Positions 12,710-27,700 of a DNA stretch of 64,000 bases are shown here, piece by piece. Where the stretch lies: contig KN882207.1 in the NCBI GenBank assembly GCA_000934455.1, positions 256,412 through 320,411 of the forward strand, given 5' to 3'. Each line of letters begins with the position of its first letter. Within the stretch, counting starts at the first letter, position 1. The stretch comes from Apostichopus parvimensis (taxonomy: Eukaryota > Echinodermata > Holothuroidea > Aspidochirotida > Stichopodidae). Below the pieces are notes generated by a model. That model searched no databases. It was not told where the DNA came from and worked only from the letters and a program-made list of their open reading frames with translations. Both the position numbers and the translations under genes were made by a program.

Positions 12710-15700
12710 ATGATGGCCAAGGCACTCGTTTTACTAGGCTTGGTGGTTCTCCTCCCTCTTGTGTTAATATCATGGCTCTGGGCACAAATGCTGGATTACT
12801 ATACAGTACCTGTGAAGTATGATGGGCCTTCCCATCACAATCCCTGGAATGACTTCTGAAAATCTTTGGTGGTTTATACATGTAAGTCAGAAATTCCCTT
12901 TGTTATAATTAATTATTATTTTTATATTGATTTTCTTTTCTTAAAGTTTATTGAATAATTTTAAATTTGGCGTATATATACTGATTATGTTTAACATTAT
13001 TTTTTGTTTCATATCAGAATATGTGAAAAGAGTTTTACTGTTCCATGTATGACATCAGGGAGAGGGAATGGGGAGGTAATATGGGACGGACAGAGTTTTT
13101 TCCCAGCAACTTTGTTTTTACCTCGTAACTGTTTGTTACATTTTGGTAATAAGTTACAGTACTGCACAGAAAACTTTATTGCAACAAATCATATCATAAT
13201 CATATCATACCAATCATATCATAACAAATCATACCATAATCATAATCATAAGGTCCCGAGTTCAAGTCTCTCCAAGATTAATGTATGTCGTCCAGTTACA
13301 GAGTTGTTGACAATTTACAATTCATAATCATGGACGTTAAATATGAATCTAAGAGACTGAATTTTGGTCAGCTTGCGGCTTTGATAAGCCAATGATGGCT
13401 TCTTCGTGAGTTCCTGCTTGCAGGAGGATCTAAAATACATACAAATACATGTACATATGTAACAATGGATATTCTTTGACAAATTTGCATGCATGCAGCC
13501 AAAAAAATATGTATTTCAACAAATAAAAAAATAAAAAATGGAGGGGTGACCACTCCTGGTATGCATACAGTAATAGATATTAAAATTTAGTCAATGAATC
13601 CAACACAAAATCTGTGAAACAGGTACCCCTGTCACAAAAAACTGTCCCTTACACTGAAAATGTCTGTACTCATTGTATGAATATTATTCCCATTATGTGT
13701 GGAGTAACATCTAACCTTACCAATACTCATACTGTGGAAAGAGCATTGAAATGTCCTTGTTGATTATGTTCAACTTCCTCTTTGTTTTTTCATTAACCAA
13801 AAGAGTGTAGAACAGTCTTTCCCTGTCATAACAGTACCTAGATCTAGCAAGACCACTATACACCACATTAATACGATGGTACTGAATGAGTTGGTCACCA
13901 TCAATAGCATGTCCCTGGAAATCTGGAACAAACAATGGTTATTTAGTTTAGATCTTTCTTAGTAACCCTTCATCGCCATACATGGTAGCACACAGTTGTG
14001 TTTTCATTAGGCTACTGTACAGAAAGCTCATGGTCTACAGTAGTTGAGGACTAGACAACCTGGGACAGTCTGCCCTCAAATCCCAAATCTTCTGCACGTG
14101 CAAATATTTTGTCTACTGACCACCATCCTATCCTTTCCTCCCCAGGAAACATGACATTCATATTTCATATTACCAGATTAGTTCATATGGGTATTGTACT
14201 TTGTCTAAGGGATTTGTATTAATTTCTTTGTATTTCATTTGTATTAATTTATTTACTATACTTTCTTTACTAAACACATTATGCTAGCCTATTGAGGTAC
14301 TGTGCCTAATTTGCATAATTGAGCATGCTTGTTGTTAGAATAGAACTTGCCTCTTTGTTATTGAACTGAACAATAAGACTCATACTGTAAAATCTTCTAG
14401 CTAAACAGCTGCAATCATATCATATAGTCTGTAGTTCTACTAAGTATGCACATATACAATAAAGTGCAAATACAGTAAGAACAGTTAAACAAGTAACTGT
14501 ACAGTAGTGCAGGAAGTAATGAACTGTGCCAAATTTTCTTATTTGTGTACTGTATGCTTAGGTTGTGATAATCATACAATCATGTACTCACTGTTGGTTC
14601 AAGTTTTTCCAAATTTGGGAGTCACTGTTTTACAGAAAATTAATCAAACCTGCCCATTTCTTAATAATATAGCATGCTGACATGAGATTATGGGATACAA
14701 TGTTCAAGGCCAACTGATCATGTTTTGTAGGAGGATTTAATATTTACACAAAAGTATGTTTCATAAACCGTTTATTAAGAACATCTAAATGTCAATGAAC
14801 AGTATAATATTCTTAGCAGTTTAAGTATTTGTGTTCAAAATGCCGCTTTAATCTTAGACTAATTTGTTACACGTACATCATACGTAGTGGTTATTATACA
14901 GTATTGGTTACAGACTTGCAGTGACTCTGCACAAGCACAATGGGCAAGTAGAATATGAGGAAGTCCAGTATACCTAAAATTGTTACTCTTTAGTACAAAG
15001 AACTTCGAACCAATTAATCGCTTTTTACTTGTGGGTTGGGGCCAGGAAGCCCAAAACCAATACAGATCTATAGCAAACATACAGTGCAAATACAGTATGA
15101 TTTTAAATGTTGCCACGAAAGTTAGTTGATTATTAAATGGATGACCAGCACAAAATTAAGATAGCTTGTATTTAAGTGCCATAAGGTTCAAGTGATGGTA
15201 AAAAAGCAATTAATAGTGTGTAAAACATGGACATTTCTAACTGTATCATGTTAACTTAAAATAATTGTAATTCAGAGCAAATTTGCTACATGCTCCAGCA
15301 AATGTTTATGGCCATTAGTGTGGTAACATCTTGGGGAAGGTATAACCGTGCATTGACATAAAGATCTATACTGTATCATGTGGCCATTGGTTTACATGCA
15401 TGCGCCATAGATCATTCTTCCATAGTTTTTAACTGTTTATTAGTCATGTTCCATTGGTAGTTTTACTAAGTGCTCGGCGCCATCATGGTGTACGTATAAT
15501 TCAAAGATAGAACCAATCGTTGATTTGACCCAGACAGTCATCTAAAATTCCCTGTCTCGTAAATTACTGGAAAATGAAAGCTGTCAACTAAATGACAGGT
15601 ACTGTAGAACAATTATCAGTCACAGAACTTAAATGCTGCCACATAACACACATCCCCTAGCTCATCTTAAACAAGGAGCTGGGCATAGCAATAGTATATA

Positions 15701-18700
15701 TGTGATAGATATGTATGTACATACATTAACAAAAATCTTCCCTTCTGTACTAAATCAAAGCATTTTCTTCTTTTATTCATTATTAAATGCGAATTTGGGG
15801 TTCTGTGAAAATCCAGTGACGATACTGGATTGCAACCATTCAGTATTGCCACTTACTAAAGTGCAGTTAGTATACAGAACATATTTAACTCATGTAATAT
15901 TAGCTACTTCAATGCAACCATCCAGTAAATTGCCACTAACAAGAGTGCAGTATGTTCATAAGGAACATTTCTCAACTCATGTAATAGCTACAGTTTACAT
16001 CTTAATACTTCAGTCTGTTAGTCAATACTAAGTATATACTACTAATGTAATTCAATAGCCCATCTGTTTTATCACTTCCTGCCCAATTCTTTTCAGGGGT
16101 CATCTTATCTTATCAATGTCAACTGTAAATAACTTTCACTTGCAGAGTAAACAGCATCCTGAAAGTCACTTCCAGACTCATACTTACTGTATGGTTGAGT
16201 ACCACTGACAATAACCTGTTAGTGCTCATTCACAGTTTACTTTATTATCATTTGAAGTTGTGCCAAATGTTTTGAAAGGCTATTGTGTGAGAAACAAATT
16301 GAGTCATGTGACCAGGCTTTTGTGTGGAGGTGAATTGTAGGTCATTTACACATGTGCTTTGAATACAATATATATTTTCCTTGGGTAGGCCTATTGCAAA
16401 TTGCAGTACATGAATTTACAGTAGGCCCCTACAGTATACCTAATTATTCACTGCTTGTAACACTATCACATGTTGATTTGTAGAGTTGATTCTGACACTG
16501 TTATCGTTGTATACTGTATGTTCTTGTTGAAAGGGTGCATTCTTGAACTCAAATTAACTGCTGAAAATAAAAAAAAATTGACAGAAAAAGACCTATTGAA
16601 TATTCATAAAGTTCAATAAGTTTGTGTACATCTAGTACATTTTTAAGGCCTTGTTCCTTCTAAAACACTATCTAGTTCCTGTGTTACAGTTACAGGTACC
16701 TGGTATACCATTGAACTTACAGACTTACAGTGTAACAACTTAACCATTTTGCATAGCATTTTGTGATGCGATACTGGAGTTTATTATTCGCTGTCCAGAA
16801 AGAAAAAAGGATTCATCATATGAGCATAATTGTATTTTTTGAATGACATACTGTTCATGTCATGAGTGTTATGTGATGAGATATTAGTAATGTGGAGAAT
16901 TTTTTTTAAAAGCACAATCATGTAAATTTATTAGAATTTACTTTATTTTAGTTTTCATTCAGTCCACATTTAATCAAATGAGAGATGTATGGTGACTGTA
17001 TAGGCCTACTGATGTGTGTCCATATCCATAGCCAGCAATGCATCACATTCATAAAATGTACGCAATTGAAAGGTAAATAATATTACTAAATTGTGAAAGA
17101 ATGCATTCCCAGATTTTGGTACAGTAGATGGTGGTTTCAGTGTTTTTTTTTTAAAGTGTCACACACTGAGCCACTCTTCTCCGTATACTCTATCAATACT
17201 AGACAGTTTACAACCTGTATCTTCTGAAAGATCAATGATTAATTTAAATGACGTTTTTCACTTACATTTTTAGCACACAACTCAATGATTTCATGCCATA
17301 AGGCTATAGATAATACACACACAGAAAGTAGAGAGTGCTCAAGTTGATACCAGGAATTTGTAAGCATGTCCATATGCCTTTGTTTGCTTTATGCTGAAAT
17401 GCTAAATACCTTATAGTATATATGTAATTGATGGTAAAATTGTAATTTTATCAGCTTTCTTTGTAAAACAATATTTCAATGTGAAAAGTGACAAACACTT
17501 TATATGCAAAATGATAGGCATTAGTAGAGCATTGCTAGACAGGTACAGTATGGATATAGTTATAGCACTCATTAATACTCAAGTTAATTTAATGTCATTC
17601 CCTATATGATATTTGCAGATTCATTCTAAACATTTTATCAAATAGATGATAAATGCCTCAAAACTTGAATGATTCCTAAATATGGGAATAACAGGACAAA
17701 AATATGATACAGTATGTGATTCATCTTGCTTTAAAAACTAGATGCAAGACAATGGTAGAAATATGTACAATTCAATTGTTATTTTACTAGCTCATTGTGA
17801 AACTTTAGAAATTGGGAATTGACAAAGTTTGTCTGGTTGAGTGTAATAATCGCTATCAAACAGTTGGTTATACTGTAGTACTGCTGGACAGGTATTTACT
17901 GAAAAATTGTGCAACTATAAATTAAAACTTGATATTCCAAGTGTAATATTGCAGACAAGGTAAATTTAATTAACCTTCATTTTCGTAACTCACGGTTAGT
18001 ATGGATTCAAAATATCACGTTAAATCTGTGGGACACAAACTTTGCATGACTGGACTATACGGTCAAAAGAATCGCCCAGAGGGTTTTCATTTGAATGATA
18101 GATAACCGAAAAAATACAAAGCAACACTTTGACAAAAGCCCTCAAAATTTTAATGAATTACTAGGAACATGGCTGTGACATCACCGATTGCCTACAGTAC
18201 ATAAATAAATGTAGTATAATACACTGTTATACACTGTATCTGTACTGAACATGTACTGTATGTGAGCATCACATACAGTGTCTTTATACAGGGAAATGGG
18301 ACATTGCAAGTTAAAACCACGCTCATACAGTTGAAATTTCAGAAGATTGAGTGTTATTTTCAAATGTCATTTTCACTTAACCTGTACCGATGAAATACAT
18401 GCAAGCTTCCATTTAGTGTTATGTACAAGTATAATAAACTTGAAAAAGAAAAATGAACTATTCTTTTGATTAGTCCTACTGTACTCATAAATAAGGAGCA
18501 GTCCATTTGTCCTATAGATTGTTCTTGTGGCACATATCCAAATATATACAGAAACATGATATGCAAATTTAATGGTACAGTTGGTTGTGCAAATCATAAA
18601 AATATATATATATGTTAAAATGTTGATTTTTTGTATCGTTTTCAATAGTGACAATACTGTTTACTTCCAGCGTGACAATATGAAGAAGGATCATGAAATG

Positions 18701-21700
18701 CCTTGTCACGTTTCATCAGCCTCTTGTTATTTGAATTGTTTTCTTTGTTCCAACAGATATCAGACATCCATGTTTCTCGTTTCCGTGATCCCGGAAGGAC
18801 GACTGATTTCCAACAGTTTTGCAAGGAGAATATTGATGTTATTCATCCAGAGCTAGTACTAGTGACAGGTAAAGACTACACTACTAACTTTGTATTCCTT
18901 CTCTATTGTACAGTATACAAATTTGTGTTCTATAGACACCAATAGAATACATCTAGGCTCAACTGGCCTTGTATGGCATTGTATCCAATCAAAATCTATA
19001 CAAAGAGAAGGATGTTTCATTAATATTTTGGATCAAGGAAAGAACAAAAGTTTCATATGTACTTATATTGAGTTTCTGTTATTTATGTGCTTTTTTCATT
19101 TCATTTTCAATCTTGCAGGAGACTTAACGGATGCAAAGACGAAGGACTACATCGGTTCAACGCAGCACGAAATTGAGTGGAAGTCATACAGAAGCGCAAT
19201 TAAACTCGCTCAAGCAGATGAGAAGACTGTTTGGATTGATATACGTGGAAACCATGGTATGGACTGGACTGGGTTAAAGGATGACAGAATTATAATCACG
19301 ATATGTCATAGTCGAAGAAAATCAAATTGAGTGTCTCTATTGTGACACACATAGTGTGTCTCTATTGCTACTGAGGTTTTCAAGATGTTCACCTTTAAAA
19401 TATACTTAAACTGTGGAATGCTAATTTAAAGGTATTTCAAGAGAACATGACGTCGACTCCTCGTAGGCCTAAATGTTAATCCAATGTTTAATCAATTCTA
19501 AAAGCTCAAAAGCCAAACAAGTTCAGATGCTTCTATGAGAGGAGGGTATACGACCACATCAGGACTACAGATCATTCTGAATCCACCCCTTGATCTTTAA
19601 AACACTCTGCTGTTCTATCAACAACATTTTTTACATTCCTCTTTTCCAGATGCATTTGATGTTCCACATAACAGCCATGAGAATAACTTTTACAGGTAGA
19701 CACAACTTAATCATACATCATTTATCATCAAATTCTATTTCAACTTTTCAAGATGTCTTGTACTTTGATTCTCATGATTCTTTTTAAAGTTAAATAAAAT
19801 TGTTTCTCTCTGTACAGCGATCTTGTCAATAAATTGCTCATGCCTTTATAACTAATAAAGTGGCCACTTATAACATGCCATATCTGCCAACTTTACACTC
19901 CTGGCTCAGGTAATGAGAAAGATTTTAAACTATATGGTACAGACTCGGCATGAAATGAAAAGTAGTAAAATAGAGTTTAATCAAACATAGTAAAGCGTTG
20001 ACAAAAAAGAAAGTTTTCAGTTGAGACTTGGAAGTGGGTGAGGGAGCGTTCCTGCCGAAGGCTAGGAGGGAGCGAGTTCCAGAGGGATGGCCCAGTGCAG
20101 AAAAGGATCGGTGTCCCCAAGAGTGTTGTGTGTATGGAATGTGCATGAGCCCTGTGTTGGTGGAGCCAAGCTGTCGTGTAGGTTGTTGGTACGGATGAAT
20201 GAGTACTTGAATGTGTGAAGGTGAAGTGCCATGAAGAGAATGAAAAGCAAGGAGGAGAGTCTTCAAGAGAATGCGCTGGCGAACAGGTAGCCAGTGCAGT
20301 GTACGGAGGACTGGCGAGATGTGGGATGTGGGTTTTGTCAGTGTAAACAGCCCGGCTGCTGAGTTTTGAAGACGTTGAAGGCGGCGACTCAGTTGCAAAT
20401 AAGTTAAATATTATGTATATTTGATATTAAGTATAATGGGCTTAGTTGGCCCAGATTGCACTACTTGACCCATCTGTGTCTATTTATGCAGAAGTATTTC
20501 GCCCTACTGTACTTGACTCATGTATGTTTTATTTATGTGGAAGTTTTTCCATGATATTTGTAGATTTTCCTTTGATTTCATATTTCTACATTATGACACT
20601 ATTTCTGTTGATGTTACATGATAGCTATGATTAAACTGAAAATCTATGTATGCCATCTTCCATATATATATAATGAAACATTTGAAACTTTCATTAAATT
20701 TACCCTGTTCTCGTTCGTTTATTTAGAAAATATTCCATCTATGGCCCTGATGGGGATTACGGCAGCTTTGTCTATGAACATAAGTTACCATTTGGAACTT
20801 ATTCCTTTGTCTCCATATATGCCTTATTGAACCCTGGACCAAAAAGGCCTTTTAACTTTTTCGGAATCTTGTCTGAAGTAAGTCAATTGTTTGTTTGTTT
20901 GTGAAGAAATTTATCAATAAACATGAGTAAACATGATAGGAGCAATATACATCCTCATTATCAGCTAGAGGGATTAAAGCTTGTCACTGTTGTATTATTA
21001 TATGCAAAGAAGGTCAAAATAATGCTGAGATATATGTTATTGCCTAATATGTACACTGCTAAATGTTGTGGAGAGCCAATGGGGACAAAATGGCTTTCAG
21101 CAAGTTTTGCTTGCTAATATTTGGAGTCAATGATGAGTGCCTTTAATCTATTATTTGCTGTGAGTCACAGTTGTTCCTATCATGTGTACTGATAGCATGG
21201 AGTATTCTATTACCGTGAACTATCAGTTCAGCAGAATTAGTTCCAAGAACTGAAACGTTGAAGCCAAAAGAATATATTAATTGGTTTTACAGTATCAGCT
21301 GAAAGGAACACTGTATAAAACTGAGCACACTAATGAAATATAGACTCTTAAGTATTGTGGGTTAAAGTTCAAATTTGGTGTCATCCTTACTATGGCCTGG
21401 AACACAGAGAGAAATTCATAACTAATATCTACAGCAGTTGTTGGAGTCGGGTAGGCTTAACCATAGTCACACATATTTTACATATTTGAATGGAAGTGCT
21501 GTTAAAACTTACTGTAATATATTTTTGTAACATATCTTTTGGTTTGAAATACCAAAATTTGGCAGTTGGCTCACATCTTGTGATTGGGTTTGAAGTACTG
21601 TTAGTGAGGCCAGTCAATGAGGCAATCACGAGGCAATCACAAGGGAGTGTTAGCTCAGTGGTTAATGCCGGTGCCTTTTAATCATAAGTTCCCGAGTTCG

Positions 21701-24700
21701 AGTCACTCCAAGATTAATGTATGTCGTCCAGTCACAGAGTTGTTGACAATTCATAATCATGGACGTTAAATATGAATCTAAGAGTCTAAGAGACTGACAT
21801 CGGTCAGCTTGCGGCTTTGATAAGCCAATGATGGCTTTTTTGTGAGTGCCTGATCTGATCTAAAATACATACATACATACTTACTTTATTATTCATGTTA
21901 TCCAATTCTTGGTATATCCCACTATGACTACCCGGTTGCATAGTCAGTCTTGGAGTCTGCATCTGTTCATTTTCTTTGTTCTTTTATTCAGAATGAATTG
22001 ACGAAGATAGAAGCTAATGTAGCAAAGACAGTTCATAGTAACCACACGATACTGTTTGGACACTATCCCACTTCTACTGTGGTAGCACCAAAGCCAGGAT
22101 TAACTCATGTCTTAGGGTTAGTACTAACCATAAAACAATCGTAAAGATGTTCTATTTTGTAGCTACTAGTAATATGTTTGCTGTTAGTGCTTGTAGAATG
22201 TTTTGTTTCAAGCCATCACATAATTTGTTATAAGATCCTTGACACTATTTGGTCTTTCTGTAAAAAGAATGTCCTATTCCATGAAACAATTGAAAAGATG
22301 TTCTATTTTGTAGCTAGTAGTAATATGTTTGATGTTAGTGCTTGTAGAATGATTTATTCCAAGCCCTCACATAATTTGTTATAAGATCCTTGACACTATT
22401 TGGTCTTTCTATAAAAAAGAATGTCCTCTCCCATGAGACAATTGAAAAGATGTTCTATTTTGTAGCTAGAAGTAATATGTAGAATGATTTGTTCCAAGCC
22501 CTCACATAATTTGTTGGAGGATCTTTGATACTATTTGGTATTTCTGTAAAAAGAATGTCATATTCCATATGTGCCTTTGAAGTCTTTAAACTAGGTATTG
22601 CATTGCTTATCATCAAATTAATTTTGGTTAAGTGTTCATGAAAACCAGAAGAAAATGTCCCTCTTCGAGATGTAATTGGAAGTACTGTTTTTTTTTTCTT
22701 TGACAGGAAAGCAACTGCCTACTTATGTGGTCACCTGCACAGTCTAGGAGGTATCCTCCCAAATCTGAAGGCCTTACAGAGGTCTGGCACCTTAGAACTA
22801 GAAGTAGAAGACTGGAAGGATAACAGAATGTATGTTGAAATATAATATCTGCTTAATAATTAATCATATACATGAGATTTTATCAAGAATTCGGCTACAT
22901 ATCTGAATATTCATGAGAATATTAATTGTTAACTTCCATGTTAACTGTCTGTTGAAGGCATTGAAGACTGGCCCCAAACCGCATGCGGCCATCTGAAAAA
23001 GTTAACTTTCTGTTGCTTGCAAGTGACGTTTTGTTCGTGTCGCTACAAAATGCAGACAGTAATGAAACGTGATACCTTGTTATCTTTAGCTGGACCTGAG
23101 ATGTCCATCACTGTATTGTTTGTATACTGTGCTGTGGGTATTGACCGCAGCTGTATGTACTGACTTTCAGTAGTGTCTAATTAACGACCGTAGCAAGCTG
23201 TGTTTGTATTTTCTGGGATCGATGGTGGTGTTTGACACTTCTGTTACACCTCATTCGAAACTAGGTCAGATTACCGGCATTAGACGTTTCTTTTTGCGCG
23301 AGTCTTCACACCCTTTAAAGACTGGACAGATAACAAACTAAGACGAATGCATACATGCATATTCATAGTGTGCTTCTCAACCATGCATAACTTACAAAAG
23401 ACTATCTGGGTTTACAGAAGTTTGCTACTGTATGTAAATTAAATTTATGTTCAAAGTCGTAAATTTGTCTCCCACGTCATATTTGTAGAAGTCAGGCCTC
23501 GACAAATACGGTCGCCAACTCGCCAATGGCGACTAGAATTTTGCGACTGGCGAGCAAAAATGCATTACGCTCGACATTTTGGCGAGTGGCTCATTCGCTC
23601 ACTGCCTCTATACGATAGGCTTACTATTAACTTGTCAGCCAATCCACAAAGGCCTAATGTTAAACCTGACCAGTGAAAGCTGCAAGTTGGACACTCAGTA
23701 ATCATCGATAATAATCATAATTGTCAGTACCAAGCGTTATCTTAACTTGTTAACGATGCTAACACATACACTGGTACATTAGTATGATGTCATGTCCAGT
23801 GAAAGTTACAGATGGTCAGCCATGCCATTGCTTATTTTTGTGGTCACTTTTACAAACCAAGTCATAAACAATGTTTCACCGTTTTATATTTTCATATATA
23901 CCATGTTTTAAACACTTTGACGAACACAATTTAAATATATCGTTTTTGCTGTAAACAACTAACAGTAACACTATAACGCGATATCCTAAGTTAGGCCATA
24001 CTACCTAGGCTTATATCACAAAAACACTTAGCGAGAAAAAATGGCGAGTAAATTTAACGTTTTGGCGAGTAGAATTTTAGACTCGGTCGCCAGTTGGCGA
24101 GTACTTTTAAAATTTTTTGTCGAGGCCTGGTAGAAGTGTTAGTTTATTTCAGCCAAGATATTTTTGTAGACTGTGATGAGCAACTTGTAAAAGAACATGG
24201 AATCGTCTGTAATATTCACACATCTATGGTGTCTATTTTGAAAGGGCTTGTGATTCTTAACTGGTGTAACACCACCATGATCACACCATATAAGTCTTGA
24301 TGTAACAGGTCTGAGGTTGAGAGGGGATCAAGTTGTTTGATTTTTGTGCACAGGCTCTTAACCTTAAATTATAACGTTAACAGTATTTATGAGTAATGAG
24401 ATGAAACACTGTTTGCTGCAAAGACAGGAATTTTCCTGTTTGGCATAATCCTCACAGCTATTTGATCAATGGACTAAACTAGGATACTTGTTTTGATGAG
24501 TGCAATTTTGTTCCCCTCTCTACAGGTATAGAGTAATGGCCATGGATCATGACATGTTAAGTTTTGTAGACATCAAATTTGGTCAATGGCCCATCATCCT
24601 CATCACTAACCCTAAGAGGGCCAGGTTCATGGCCCCAAAGCATGAACCTGTTCATAAAATGCTGCATTCGACACATATCAGGTATGAAAAATCAATTTAT

Positions 24701-27700
24701 TAGTAAAATTGTGAAATGTTTCATGTGGTCTCAACAACTGTACTGATAGTTTTACTGGTTCGATCTTATTACCAAATCTGCCCCGACCAAACTGCTTACC
24801 TATAAACACCAGACACCTCTTGAATTTCACATATATATGTAATGATGTTTTAATACACTCATTAAAAGTATAAATGATTTAGTTGATGCCTTCAACTGCA
24901 TTACAAGTTCATCAAGTTCCTGAAAAAAATGAAAGAGAAGTCTTTACATTGAATTTTCTTTTTTAACAACTTTCCTTCTTCAATCAGTCATGATTTTTAT
25001 CTTTTAATAAACCAAAAGGTTATTGTTTTCATCTTTTATAATGATCCATAAGATTATTGTTTCATCTTTTAATAATCCATAAAATCGTGTGGAGTCCTAC
25101 CTTCAGTTTCATTCCCTTTGTCTCTTTGCTTTATAGAATGATACAAAAGAAATATTTGCTACTCTCAGTAAAGTTATGCAACAATTAGGAATAATACAGG
25201 ACCCTTGAAATTTGATGGAAATTTTTGTCAGGATTCTTTGAATAACCTTAATTTTTTTTTCTTTTCTGAATGATAAACCCTTGGAGAAGATTTGTTAAAT
25301 ATCAGTTAGGGAAGAACAAGGCTTTTTTGCTAAAACTATGTTTTGTTGGTAAGACAAGTAAAACTTTAAATTTCATCAATGTTACCATTTGGATATCATT
25401 TCTAGCATACAGTGATATTATTTGTTATTATTGTCATATCAGTAATTTCTTACTTTCTATATATTTTTCCTTGTTTTTTTCAGATTTTTACTCTTTTCAC
25501 CGTTTGAAATAACATCCACCGCTGTTTATTTGGATGGTATCCATCAAGGGTCAGCAGCTCATGTAGAGGGCCCCCTCTATGTCCTACCATGGAACACAAA
25601 TCAATTTCAGACGGGGCTGCACGACATTACTGTCACTGCAACTGTAAGTTTCTGTTCCAAGTATCTTATTTTTCTTTAAAAGGTAAAACTGCAGTCAACA
25701 TAAGACTGTATACATATATATGATAATAACTTATTCCATATGAAAAATAATTTCTCTGGACAGTTTTTTAAACTTCATGGCTCATATTTCCCCATTAGCC
25801 TGTGATATTTGCTTTCTTTTAAGGAATCACTTCACAGCAACTCCTCTTAATTATTTGCCTTGATGTATCATAGCATGGTATTTACACAGTATAATAGTAT
25901 AATACACGCTTTGTATTTGGAGTATGTTAAAACTCAGAAATATGACATTCTTATGCTTAGTTGAAATTTTCAAACAATTCATTGGTTATTGTTTAATATT
26001 TCCTTTAACAATCAATTCATTGGATTGAACAAAAAAGGGGAAAGAAAAGCAAAGAGAAGTTGTCTGTTTGATTAAGTGGAATGATGTTGCATTTAAGACT
26101 TAAAAGTATTATCAAGAATATTTCTTATCTTTTAAAACCTGCCGAAACATTATTCCGTGTTGATCTAATTATAAAGCTGTGCTGAGATACAATGCTCACA
26201 TCTTCAGATTAAAGCAGTATGTTGCATTTCAAACAGAAAAACGTGAAGTAACCTCGAGTTCCACCTGATACAATTTGTCTTGAGTGAGATTAAAATAGCT
26301 GTAGGGTATTAATATTATTTGAATTATCATACAGTAATGTAAACTGACCATTTCTAAGGAGCTTAACACAATTTGATGTGGGACAAATATACACCAATAC
26401 CAACTCCACTATCGAGATCAAACAGAATTTAAACAGATTTGGTTGGTTCTTACTTTGCCAATGCCCCAAATTTAAAATTTTGCATTTTTTGCAACTTCTC
26501 AGTTTCAAAAGCATTTGTTTCCTCCAATTAAAAGACACAGATTTTCTGATTATAAGATTTTGGTTGGAGAGGAATAAGTTTGTTGAGAATTATGGGGTGA
26601 CCACTAGCTACCATATTTGATAATGCCAATGTCCTTATAAAGTATTTATTTTCATCATCCATCATCATCATCCATCATCCATAATTAAGTGCCACCACTA
26701 CCTAATTAAATGGTGCATTGTCTCTCTCATTCTCACCGTGATACAGGATTCAAATGGCAACTCACAGACAATATGGTATCAGGTATTATTTGATAATGCC
26801 ACTGTCCTTATTAAGTTGTAATCTTTAAAACATTCATCATCCTTAATGAAGTGCCACACCTACCTAATTAATGGTGCATTGTCTCTCTCATTCTCACCAT
26901 GATACAGGATTCAAATGGCAACTCACAGACCATCAGGTATCGTTTCTCTCTAGATGACAGTAGACCAGAACAATGGTTTGTTCCAGCTGTTCTCCTAATG
27001 TCTGATATGACACAAGTGGTATGTAATCCATTAGCAACATTGAGCTTCACTACTTCACACTTTATCTTATATCTATCTTGTTCAAGCTTGACTGCACAAT
27101 GGACAGTTTGTGAGTTTTCAAACATGGAATATTACATTTGTGCACTGTCTGGGTACAGAGAGAATATTACATTTGTGCACTGTCTGGGTATTACATTTGT
27201 GCACTGTCTGGGTACAATTTGTGAGTTTTCAAACATAGAATATTACATTTTTGCACTGTTTGGGTACAGTTTGTGAGTTTTCAAACATAAAATATTACTT
27301 TTGTGCACTGTCTGGGTACAGTTTGTGAGATTTCAAACATAGAATATTACTTTTGTGCACTGTCTGGGTACAGTTTGTGAGTTTTCAAACATAAAATATA
27401 ACTTTTGTGCACTGTCTGGGTACAGTTTGTGAGATTTCAAACATAGAATATTACATTTGTGCACTGTCTGGGTACAGTTTGTGAGTTTTCAAACATAGAA
27501 TATTACATTTGTGCACTGTCTTTGTGAGTTCAAACATAGAATATTACATTTGTGCACTGTCTGGGTACAGTATGTGAGTTTTCAAACATAGAATATTACA
27601 TTTGTGCACTGTCTGGGTACAGTTTGTGAGTTTTCAAACATAGAATATTACATTGCGCACTGTCTGGGTACAGTTTGTGAGTTTTCAAACATAGAATATT

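Larger units (their letters stand above)
12882..18756 (+). other. TMEM62 intron 1 (5.9 kb)
   Basis: This large first intron holds an ATCAT simple repeat (13190-13250), a SINE copy (13247-13452), an unrecognised exon-like block on the minus strand (13721-13922) and a two-unit tandem repeat (15828-15990). The rest is AT-rich unique sequence in which nothing else was recognised. Confidence 0.7.

Noticed and set aside
12585-12881. 98-codon minus-strand open frame
   Set aside because: It is the antisense of TMEM62 exon 1 and its ATG is just the complement of the CAT at the exon end. Kept only as a possible partner of the 13721-13922 block, not as a gene on its own.
15633-16031. 132-codon plus-strand frame
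   Set aside because: It spans a tandem duplication inside TMEM62 intron 1, lacks splice-consistent borders and shows no family resemblance.
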